From assembly GCA_021813155.1 (NCBI GenBank), contig JAKALK010000003.1, positions 1 to 27,827 on the forward strand: a stretch of DNA of 27,827 nucleotides. The letters are read 5' to 3'. The translations under genes and the position numbers were made by a program. The notes under the pieces are model-generated. The model was not told the origin of the DNA, searched no databases, and worked only from the letters and a program-made list of their open reading frames with translations. Source of the stretch: a bacterium. Lineage in GTDB: Bacteria > Patescibacteriota > Minisyncoccia > UBA6257 > 2-01-FULL-56-20. This document shows, piece by piece, positions 15,189-22,197 of the stretch (position 1 is the first letter of the stretch; every line of letters starts with the position of its first letter).

Positions 15189-15905
15189 GTGCCTGTGGAT
15201 AATTTAAGTCAACTTCAGCTTAGGAAGGCCTTTGAGGTTGTCTACGCCTCTTTAAGGTTGGTGGGCAATGTCAAAAGTCAGGCTTTTGGAGCTTTTTTAG
15301 AAAACCATGCTTTAGGTTTTTTGGATGCCGTTATCAGAGGAGATGAAAAAGCTACTCGAGTGGCGGCGGTGGGATTGGATTATTTTTTAAGACTGGGGGC
15401 AGAGTTGGGTTTTGTAGGATATCATAGTGCTGAAGTAGTACTTGGCGAGCTCGCAAGACTAGATACGGCAATACATGAACAAGCAGGCGAATTAAAAGAT
15501 CAATCAGACGAATTTAGACGTCTCTTTTCTGGAGATCTTAGTTTAAAGTTTTTGAATAGAGCTAATTTAAGAAGTTTGAATCAAGGCGAGGCAATGGGTA
15601 AGTCGATAGCTGCCCCGATTGAGTCGACCGCGGAGAAAGTCCCGAATTTCCATAATCCGGCAATGTCCGGCAATACTACAGAGGAAAGAAATAAAGCTGT
15701 TGGAGGAGATAGGACCTCGGCGATTATCGAGAAAATACGGCAAAGTGGTTATTGCCGATTAAGTGATTTACAAGGAGTGTTGCCGGATGTGAGCGAGAGG
15801 ACTATTCGCTATGATTTGGAACGTTTGAGCGGTCAGGGTCTAATTGAGCGATTCGGCAGCGGTGGTCCGGCAACTTACTATAGAATTAAGCGAGAAATTA
15901 GCTAG
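15189..15905 (+). CDS. Winged-helix protein (DeoR-type HTH) with an N-terminal helical domain
   Basis: The protein has 238 aa. The last 60 residues (from about 176, SAIIEKIRQSGYCRLSDLQG, then SERTIRYDLERLSGQGLIER) are a DeoR-type winged helix with the recognition helix TIRYDLERL. The N-terminal part (about 5-120) is a helical domain of four or more helices without a sugar-phosphate-binding signature, so this is not a classic DeoR sugar regulator. A polar linker (about 140-172) joins the two. The GTG at 15189 is supported by a -10 box at leaderless distance. It precedes the structured RNA region and the surface-protein gene, so it is a candidate regulator of that locus; this is inference only. 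Confidence 0.75.
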   Translation: MPVDNLSQLQLRKAFEVVYASLRLVGNVKSQAFGAFLENHALGFLDAVIRGDEKATRVAAVGLDYFLRLGAELGFVGYHSAEVVLGELARLDTAIHEQAGELKDQSDEFRRLFSGDLSLKFLNRANLRSLNQGEAMGKSIAAPIESTAEKVPNFHNPAMSGNTTEERNKAVGGDRTSAIIEKIRQSGYCRLSDLQGVLPDVSERTIRYDLERLSGQGLIERFGSGGPATYYRIKREIS

Positions 15906-15952
15906 TCTCTTAAGGTGTGTAACCTCTTGTTTTTAGAATCGTTTTAAGCTAT

Positions 15953-15977
15953 GTTGTCTCGATAGTGGCGAGACAAC
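15953..15977 (+). terminator. 9-bp perfect hairpin after the 15189 gene
   Basis: GTTGTCTCG (15953-15961) and CGAGACAAC (15969-15977) pair perfectly with a 7-nt loop, followed by only CTTTATAC. It may be a weak terminator, or an operator for the promoter 35 bp downstream. Confidence 0.5.
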
Positions 15978-16011
15978 TTTATACAGGCTTTTCCTTTAGT
16001 TTTTCCACATG

Positions 16012-16039
16012 TTGTTTAAAGGGAAAGCTGGCATATAAT
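16012..16039 (+). promoter_or_regulatory. Promoter of the structured RNA
   Basis: TTGTTT (16012-16017), a 16-nt spacer and a consensus TATAAT (16034-16039) predict transcription from about 16046. No start codon follows for almost 400 nt, so the product is not a normal leaderless mRNA. Confidence 0.65.
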
Positions 16040-16045
16040 TAATTG

Positions 16046-16212
16046 TCTGTCCACTGGTTCAGAGCCTTAAAAGGAATCGTAGATTTCTTAAAAGGCGAGT
16101 GAGGCTGAGCCAATTTGCAGGTAGCTGATAACTCAATAACTTTTAGTATGGGTTATTTGTTTATCAAGCTATCCGTTGGTTGTTTTGGCCTCGCTCGAAA
16201 GAGCGATTTTTT
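16046..16212 (+). ncRNA. Candidate small structured RNA, about 167 nt
   Basis: The stretch begins at a good promoter and ends at an intrinsic terminator, with no ORF between. Hairpin A: TGGTTCA (16055-16061) pairs with TGAGCCA (16106-16112) around an inner stem of GCCTT/AAGGC and AAGGAATC/GATTTCTT (16064-16096, loop GTA). Hairpin B: GGTAGCTGATAA (16120-16131) pairs with 16161-16174 with two bulges, capped by AATAAC/GTTATT. CCACTGG (16051-16057) could also close the molecule with CCGTTGG (16173-16179). It does not match my knowledge of 6S, SRP, tmRNA or RNase P RNA. It may be a free sRNA or an attenuated leader of the downstream surface-protein gene. Confidence 0.55.
16191..16212 (+). terminator. 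Intrinsic terminator of the candidate RNA
   Basis: TCGCTC (16191-16196), a GAAA tetraloop, GAGCGA (16201-16206), then six T residues. This is a textbook Rho-independent terminator, about 220 nt upstream of the next start codon. Confidence 0.8.
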
Positions 16213-16434
16213 GTTGGTGTTGATATTGAAAATTACACCTCTTCTTCTTCCGCTCTAGCTTAACCCGACTCTTTATAGGAGTTGGTTTGGCTGCTAATCC
16301 TCACTTAGATTGGCGGTTGGTCGGGAGAGGGGGAGTAATTGCCAGAAATTTTAAAGGTCGAGATTAAAAAATAAAAAATTACCCTCTTTGATTGAAATCT
16401 TAGAGGGGTTAAGTCGATTAATAATAAAAAACAA
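16213..16434 (+). other. Structured 5' region of the surface-protein gene
   Basis: No ORF is present. Three further hairpins are visible. AACCCGACTC (16262-16271) pairs with GAGTTGGTT (16279-16287) with one bulge, and the helix extends outward with one mismatch. CTGCTAATC (16291-16299) pairs with GATTGGCGG (16308-16316). A near-palindrome pairs CCCTCT (16382-16387) with AGAGGG (16402-16407), with GATT/AATC inside, ending 27 nt before the ATG. TTGCCA (16339-16344) and ATTAAA (16363-16368), 18 nt apart, could be a promoter placing the last hairpin at the mRNA 5' end. Long, stable 5' leaders are known for S-layer mRNAs in other bacteria. Confidence 0.5.
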
Positions 16435-19400
16435 ATGAGTAGTTTAGGAAAGAAATTCATTTCGACAGCACTCGCGGCCACGACAGGTGTCTGGCTTTCG
16501 GGTGCAATGATGCTTGTTCCAGTAGCTAATGCTCAGATGTCAGCGGCCCAAATTCAGGACCAAATCAATGCTTTGCTAGCTACAATTCAGCAGCTACAAA
16601 ATCAGCTAAAAACTTCTCAAGGTGGTGCAGGGACGACAGCTTGCGTTTTCACACGCGACCTCACCGTGGGTGTAAATGGCAACGATGTTAAGTGCTTGCA
16701 ACAATACTTGAACGGAGCTGGTTTTACAGTAGCGACAAGTGGAGCTGGTTCTCCGGGTAACGAATCAACACATTTCGGACCCAAGACCACCACAGCTGTG
16801 AAAGCTTGGCAGAAGTCCATGGGCGTGAAAGCGACGGGTTACTTTGGCCCTCTTTCGAAGGCTAAGTACGCTCAAACGGCAGCTGGCACCGGACCTAGCA
16901 CAGGACCTAGCACCGGACCTAGCACCGGACCAGTCGTGACGCCAGCTACCGGACTTTCGGTTACACCGGGTCCAGTTGTTGGCTTAAGCGCTGTAGGTGG
17001 TGCTGGTCAAATTGAAGTAGGAAAATTCAATGTAACGGCGGCTGTAACTGCAGGCGCAACTGTTACCGGTTTTACCTTTAAGAAGGTTGGTGTGGTGAGT
17101 GATACTCAAATCAACAACCTTTACTTGGCGGATGAGACCGGAGCAGTGGTTGCCCAATACAGCTCTTTAAACCAAGGAGTCGCTACTTTCTCTGGTTTAA
17201 ATATTCAGGTTAACGCTGGCCAGATGAGGACTCTGACTTTAAGGATGGACTTGTCTACGGGCGCGGCAGCCGGTAATACCATCGCTTGGTCGGTGGATAC
17301 AATGACGGCTGGCAGTGCCGGCGTTAGCGGCTTGCCTTTAACTTTACCAACCATCAACGTAACTACTGTTTCTAATCCAAGTTTGGCTACCGCCAGTTGG
17401 AATTTTAACTCGGTGGGATCTACCGTTGATGCTGGCACGAATGGCGTTTTAATTGGAACGGCTAGTGTGAGCGTTGCCAATAGCGCTGTTTGGCTTAAGA
17501 GTGTTAAGTTCACAATAGTAGGCTCGGCTAATATGTCTGACCTCAGGAACTTAAAACTTCAGGTTAATGGCACGCAGGTGGGCACTACCATGGCCCAGGT
17601 TCCGACGGGCGGAGAGTTAACCTTCGATCTTAGCGCAAGCCCGGTTAAGATTAGCACCGGAAATGCAGTAGTAGATCTCTACGCTGATATTGCCGGCAGC
17701 CCCAACAGGAACTTTACGGTTAGAATTCTAAGGCCCTATGATCTTTACTTCGTGGATTCGCAGTATAACGTAGGTATTTCGCCTACAGTGACTGACGATT
17801 CGACTCAGGTAACGATTAACCAAGGGCAGATTACTGTCACTTTGGCTTCGGATTCGCCGACCGGAAACATCGCCGCGGGAGCTTCTAGCGTAACTTTGGC
17901 GAAATTCTCCATCTATGCAGCTGGAGAAAACGTGAAAGTTCGTTTCATTGATTTCTCGATCACCGGCACGGGTGTTTCCGACTGGGCAACTTTAGCTAAT
18001 GTTACAGATGAAGTTCAAAACCTTCAGTTGGTTGACGACGCTGGAAATCAAGTGGGAAGCAGTATTGCCACTATTACCAGCGGTACTACCAATGGAACTT
18101 GTACTTTGGCGGCATCATCGGTTACTTGCCACCTAGGGACGAGCTCTTCGTACATTAACTACATTGTTCCAGCGAATACCACTCGGGTTCTCTCGCTAAA
18201 AGCCGATGTTCTAAGCACGGTGGATGCGACTGCTTTACAAGGTGCTTTGGTGGCTGGCTCTTCAAACTTAGAAGGCCAGACTTCATTCCAAACGGCCTCG
18301 AGCGGCGCAGCAAGCGGAGCAACTTTAACGGTTACCTCGAATCCGCTTAGCTTAGCGACTAACGGCGCGTTCTCGAATCCGACTTACGTTGCTGGTACGA
18401 CTAACGCTCGCATAGCGTCTTTCGTAGCTACAGCAGCTTCGTCCGAAGGCGCTAAAATCAACGCATTTACCGTTGATAAAGATTCAAACGCCAACATGGA
18501 CCTTCAAAACTTGAAGGTAATGGTAGGCGGCACGGAGTGTAATGGCACCCAATTCGGGACTACGCGTCCAACAATTGGCGATGCTGAAACCAGCTTAACT
18601 TTCTCGGGTTCACCGATTATCGTTAACGCTGGAGCTTCGGTCATTATCAACCTTTGCGCTGATATCTTGACGAGTTCGGCAACCGGCACCCAGAGTGCGG
18701 TTATCGACTACGTGAGTTTGAATGCGGTCGGGTTAGTGTCTAATAGTTCGCTCACAGCTCCATCGGCTCAAAATGGTCAGGACGTTATTATTTCATCTGG
18801 TCCGACCTTGACTTTGGCAGTTGATACGGCGAATAACCCAGCTGCATCGCAAGTGGCGATGAATACAACGGCTGGTAAAGATTTACTAGCTGTTCGACTT
18901 TCGAACGACAACGTTGAAGATGTTAACGTAACCGACTTCACCTTCCTTGATACCATTACCTCAAACGTCGCAGGCCGAACTTCGTTCTACGATCTTGAGT
19001 TGTATGATGGCTTGACTAAGGTGGCCGGGCCGCTTACTCCAACGATTGCCGGGACCACAACTTCAACAGTAGCCTTTAGCTTTGGCACCAGCCCAGTTCT
19101 TGTCGCAAAGAATAATTCCAAGACGCTAGTCTTGAAGGGTAAAGTTGCCAGCTTTAGCTCTGGTGCGGTTTCTGGCTCGGGCCACACGTGGAGCGCGACT
19201 TCTTCGCCGATTACGGCTCGAGGTAAGTATTCCCAATCGTCAGCTACGGTTAGCGGTACGGCGGGTGGTAATGCTCAGACTATTTACCGCTCTAAGCTTA
19301 CCTTGGCAGCTAGTTTGATTGGCGCTGGATCAACGAGAGTTAGGACGGCTGCGGATGACTTGGCCAATCTTAACTTCACAGCTGATTCAGCGGGACAGTT

Positions 19401-19797
19401 GACCTTGGGTACTGTAACGATCAAGTTCCAAGGATTAGCTGTAACCAATGGAACGGCTAACTTCACAGTTGACCTATACAGGGATGACTTGGGTAGCACT
19501 GCCTTGGGTAGTGCAACACAGCAGACTTGCACTCCGGGCGCTGGTAACTCTTGCAGCGTTACCTTCGGTCCGGCTGTGGTGATTTCTGCCGGTGCAACCC
19601 AGAAGGCCCACATTCGAGTCAACTCGGCCAGCTTCAACAATGCGGCTAACTCGGGCGACGGCCTCTCGGTGACTGTTAATGCAACAACTGACGTTGGCTG
19701 GATTGACGGTCTCTCTGGCGAGGCGAGCACGACAGCTGGTATTGGTATTGAAGCTAGTAAGGTACCGTTCACGATTACGAACACCAGTTACGAATAG
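16435..19797 (+). CDS. Large secreted surface protein with a peptidoglycan-binding domain (S-layer-like)
   Basis: This 1120-aa exported protein has a signal peptide (1-33, cleavage likely after ANA), a short coiled coil (about 36-62, QIQDQINALLATIQQLQNQL) and a PG_binding_1 domain (about 70-145; VNGNDVKCLQQYLN, FGPKTTTAVKAWQ and GYFGPLSKAKY). A Gly-Pro-Ser-Thr repeat linker (about 152-166) follows, then about 950 residues of Thr/Ser/Ala/Gly/Val-rich beta domains. Five or six units of about 150 aa recur with starts such as SNPLSLATNGAFSNPTYVAG and then GAKINAFTV. Cys pairs in several units suggest disulfides. No LPXTG-like anchor is seen; attachment is probably through the N-terminal domain. 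The long structured 5' region and strong terminator suggest high expression. S-layer identity is inferred. Confidence 0.85.
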   Translation: MSSLGKKFISTALAATTGVWLSGAMMLVPVANAQMSAAQIQDQINALLATIQQLQNQLKTSQGGAGTTACVFTRDLTVGVNGNDVKCLQQYLNGAGFTVATSGAGSPGNESTHFGPKTTTAVKAWQKSMGVKATGYFGPLSKAKYAQTAAGTGPSTGPSTGPSTGPVVTPATGLSVTPGPVVGLSAVGGAGQIEVGKFNVTAAVTAGATVTGFTFKKVGVVSDTQINNLYLADETGAVVAQYSSLNQGVATFSGLNIQVNAGQMRTLTLRMDLSTGAAAGNTIAWSVDTMTAGSAGVSGLPLTLPTINVTTVSNPSLATASWNFNSVGSTVDAGTNGVLIGTASVSVANSAVWLKSVKFTIVGSANMSDLRNLKLQVNGTQVGTTMAQVPTGGELTFDLSASPVKISTGNAVVDLYADIAGSPNRNFTVRILRPYDLYFVDSQYNVGISPTVTDDSTQVTINQGQITVTLASDSPTGNIAAGASSVTLAKFSIYAAGENVKVRFIDFSITGTGVSDWATLANVTDEVQNLQLVDDAGNQVGSSIATITSGTTNGTCTLAASSVTCHLGTSSSYINYIVPANTTRVLSLKADVLSTVDATALQGALVAGSSNLEGQTSFQTASSGAASGATLTVTSNPLSLATNGAFSNPTYVAGTTNARIASFVATAASSEGAKINAFTVDKDSNANMDLQNLKVMVGGTECNGTQFGTTRPTIGDAETSLTFSGSPIIVNAGASVIINLCADILTSSATGTQSAVIDYVSLNAVGLVSNSSLTAPSAQNGQDVIISSGPTLTLAVDTANNPAASQVAMNTTAGKDLLAVRLSNDNVEDVNVTDFTFLDTITSNVAGRTSFYDLELYDGLTKVAGPLTPTIAGTTTSTVAFSFGTSPVLVAKNNSKTLVLKGKVASFSSGAVSGSGHTWSATSSPITARGKYSQSSATVSGTAGGNAQTIYRSKLTLAASLIGAGSTRVRTAADDLANLNFTADSAGQLTLGTVTIKFQGLAVTNGTANFTVDLYRDDLGSTALGSATQQTCTPGAGNSCSVTFGPAVVISAGATQKAHIRVNSASFNNAANSGDGLSVTVNATTDVGWIDGLSGEASTTAGIGIEASKVPFTITNTSYE
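16888..16932 (+). repeat. 12-bp tandem repeat encoding Gly-Pro-Ser-Thr
   Basis: The unit ACCGGACCTAGC is repeated three times with one change (ACA for ACC), followed by a partial fourth copy. It encodes the flexible linker between the peptidoglycan-binding domain and the beta domains. Copy number could vary by slippage. Confidence 0.85.
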
Positions 19798-19811
19798 AGC
19801 TGATAGCATAG

Positions 19812-19848
19812 AAACTAAAACGGCCCCTCGCGGGCCGTTTTAGTTTTA
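19812..19848 (+). terminator. Strong terminator of the surface-protein gene
   Basis: A perfect 15-bp stem, AAACTAAAACGGCCC (19812-19826) with GGGCCGTTTTAGTTT (19832-19846), 5-nt loop. The A-rich left and T-rich right arms make it look bidirectional, although both neighbours are on the plus strand. Confidence 0.85.
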
Positions 19849-19861
19849 GGAGCAGATTAGG

Positions 19862-19867
19862 TAAAAT
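19862..19867 (+). promoter_or_regulatory. -10 box of the O-antigen-ligase gene, leaderless
   Basis: TAAAAT is followed by 6 nt, a predicted start at 19874 and the ATG at 19875 (1-nt leader). The -35 position falls in the tail of the preceding terminator and is poor. Confidence 0.45.
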
Positions 19868-19874
19868 ACAAACA

Positions 19875-22127
19875 ATGGAGAAGTTTTTAATTAGGGCGAT
19901 TAAAGTTGGTCTTTATGGGATTTTACTTACTCCCGTTTTCTTTGCTCGAAGTTTTATTTACCCTTTTTTGACGCCGAAGGTTTTTGTGTTTCAGGCACTC
20001 GTAGAGTTGATTTTCGGGCTTTGGCTTGGACTGATTATTTTTTATCCCGCATATCGACCCAAATTTACAAAACTAACTTGGGGGGTTTTAATTTTTTTGT
20101 TAGTTTTCGCAATTTCCGCTGTTTTTGGGGTTGATCCTCAGCGGAGTGTTTGGTCCACTCAAGACAGGGCGCTCGGCTTGGTTTCGCTTTTTCACTTTGG
20201 GATTCTTTTTTTAATTCTGGCTAATTTGAAGGACAAGTTGAATTGGCGCCGGTTTTTTATTTTTGGTTTTTTTGTGAGCGTAGTGGTTGCTGTTTTTGCT
20301 ATTGTAGAGATTTACTTCCCTAGATTTTTCTTAGAGTATTCGTCTGGCCGCCCCGGTTCCTTCTTAGGTAACCCGGCTTTTTTGGCTTCGTACTTAATTT
20401 TTCACATTTTTATTGGTTTTTGGTTGGCGGCGGAGACTTATAAGAATCGGGGCGGTTTTGGCAACTTATTGTCTTGGAGTCTGGTGGGCGGGACGCTCCT
20501 AGAGATTTTTATTGTTTTTATAACTGGGACTCGGGGGGCACTCTTAGGCTTAGCGCTCGGCGTTTTGGTTTTTCTATTTTATCTTGCTTTTACTAGGAGA
20601 GGGGAAGCTTATTTTGGCTTTTCGCCCCGAGGGCTTCGAATTACTTCGGCGATATTCTTAAGTTTGATTTTGCTTTTTGGGGCGGGGTTCTGGTTTTCGA
20701 GGGATTCTAGCTGGTGGCAGAAAATTCCGGTTGTTGGTCGTTTTACTAATCTTTCTTTTAATTCTCCAGACGCGCAGACACGATTGATTGCTTGGCAGAT
20801 TGCTTGGGCATCTTTTAAAGAAAGGCCTTTTTTAGGTTTCGGGTTTGAAAATTTTAAATATCCTTTTGATAAACATTATGAGCCCAAATTGCTCCGCTAC
20901 GGTTTTGGGGAAACTTATTTTGACAAACCCCACAATGTATTTTTCGAATATTTAGCGGTGGGGGGAGTGTTGGGTTTGCTTGCTTATTTATTTTTGATTT
21001 TGGTTTGGTTACGAGGGTTGCTTTCCTTTACGAAACTTAAGCGGTTCGCTCCTTTTGGTTTGGGATTGGTCGCTGCTTACTTGGGGCAGAACTTTTTTGT
21101 GTTCGATACTTTTGGTTCTTACCTTCTGCTTTTTATTGTCTTGGCTTTCGTTGATGCTTGCGATGTTAAGCGTGAAATTGTAGGTAAAGCGAGTAAGATT
21201 CTAGTTTGGCCGGAAACAGGTAAGAAGCTTCTAGTCGGAGGGCTGGTTTTGGCAGCTGCTGTTCCGGTTTACTTTTGGAACGTTAAAACACTTTATGCGA
21301 ACAATCGGCAGTATTGGGGTCTGAATTATTTCTTTAATCGAATGCCTAGCGAAGGATTGGAGGCTTATGCGAAGGCGCTTAACACTCGGAACCCTTACCA
21401 AGATGCAGCTAGGAGGGATTTTGCATCAACTTTAAAACAAGCGTTTGAATTAGGGATGGAAATTCCAGGAGTAGAGCAAGTTTCAGGGCAGGTGATGGCT
21501 GGTTTAGCAGAGGCCATTAATAACCATCCTAACGACTTTTTTCTGCGTTACACTTTCGCTGATTTAGGCGCTACCTTCTACGTTTTTAATCCAAAGTACC
21601 TTGAAATGGCCGATGATCAGATTATCCAGTCGCTGAAATTGAGTCCTCGGCGACAGAGTATCTATCATATCGGAGCAAAACTGAAGATTATTGAAGGGAA
21701 AAAAGAAGAGGCGATAAAGATGATGAAAGAAGCGGTGGACTTAGATCCCGAGGTTGGCGACCCCCATTTTTTCTACGGCTTGATAGCTTTGCAGGCTAAG
21801 CAATACGATTTGGGCTTTTCGGAAATTAAGAGGGCCGAACATTTAGGGAGGAAAGCGACAAGTCCTGATGAAATGAGGGTGCTTGCGAATTTTTACGGAG
21901 ATTTCGGCAAATACAATGAGGCCATTTCGCTTTATCAAGAAGCGCTAAAGCGAGATTCCCGAGATGTCGAATCTAGGTTAAAACTGGGACTGGTTTACTA
22001 TATGAAAGGCGATAAGGATCTGGCTGGTCCACTGCTTCTGCAAGTGTCAAAGATGGTAGATATAACGAAAAGCCCATATTTTGGAGAGTTGAGGCCGATC
22101 TATAACGATCTCGGAATTAGAATTTAG
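19875..22127 (+). CDS. O-antigen ligase-like membrane protein with C-terminal TPRs
   Basis: The 750-aa protein has about 11-12 membrane segments (about 10-475) and a Wzy_C-type core: FITGTRGALLGLALGVLVF (about 215-233) and the large periplasmic loop ending in FDKPHNVFFEYLAVGG (about 350-365), with the conserved His. The C-terminal third (about 480-745) is soluble, with TPR-like repeats (KKEEAIKMMKEAVDLDPEVG, then GKYNEAISLYQEALKRDSRD). Such proteins transfer or polymerise lipid-linked glycans, or O-glycosylate surface proteins, at the outer face of the membrane. Ligase-TPR fusions are frequent in CPR genomes. Its place directly after the surface-protein gene makes glycosylation of that protein a reasonable hypothesis, not shown by sequence. 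Confidence 0.85.
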   Translation: MEKFLIRAIKVGLYGILLTPVFFARSFIYPFLTPKVFVFQALVELIFGLWLGLIIFYPAYRPKFTKLTWGVLIFLLVFAISAVFGVDPQRSVWSTQDRALGLVSLFHFGILFLILANLKDKLNWRRFFIFGFFVSVVVAVFAIVEIYFPRFFLEYSSGRPGSFLGNPAFLASYLIFHIFIGFWLAAETYKNRGGFGNLLSWSLVGGTLLEIFIVFITGTRGALLGLALGVLVFLFYLAFTRRGEAYFGFSPRGLRITSAIFLSLILLFGAGFWFSRDSSWWQKIPVVGRFTNLSFNSPDAQTRLIAWQIAWASFKERPFLGFGFENFKYPFDKHYEPKLLRYGFGETYFDKPHNVFFEYLAVGGVLGLLAYLFLILVWLRGLLSFTKLKRFAPFGLGLVAAYLGQNFFVFDTFGSYLLLFIVLAFVDACDVKREIVGKASKILVWPETGKKLLVGGLVLAAAVPVYFWNVKTLYANNRQYWGLNYFFNRMPSEGLEAYAKALNTRNPYQDAARRDFASTLKQAFELGMEIPGVEQVSGQVMAGLAEAINNHPNDFFLRYTFADLGATFYVFNPKYLEMADDQIIQSLKLSPRRQSIYHIGAKLKIIEGKKEEAIKMMKEAVDLDPEVGDPHFFYGLIALQAKQYDLGFSEIKRAEHLGRKATSPDEMRVLANFYGDFGKYNEAISLYQEALKRDSRDVESRLKLGLVYYMKGDKDLAGPLLLQVSKMVDITKSPYFGELRPIYNDLGIRI

Positions 22128-22169
22128 GGCTGGTTTTTTTGCCTTTTTCGTGATAGAGTAATCATAAGC

Positions 22170-22188
22170 GCCGGCAACGGCTTTTTTT
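22170..22188 (+). terminator. Short terminator or attenuator before gyrB
   Basis: GCCG (22170-22173), GCAA loop, CGGC (22178-22181), then seven T. The 4-bp stem is short but ends in an ideal T-tract. It lies 9 nt before the gyrB ATG, so it terminates the upstream gene or, if gyrB is transcribed through it, acts as an attenuator. Confidence 0.5.
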
Positions 22189-22197
22189 AAGTCTTTA

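Noticed and set aside
16046..16212. Assignment of the structured RNA as 6S RNA
   Set aside because: Size fits, and a closing stem is possible, but two separate hairpins replace the single long rod with a central bubble expected for 6S.
19284..19809. Minus-strand ORFs opposite the surface-protein 3' end
   Set aside because: Low-complexity shadows in a well-supported coding region with no start signals of their own.
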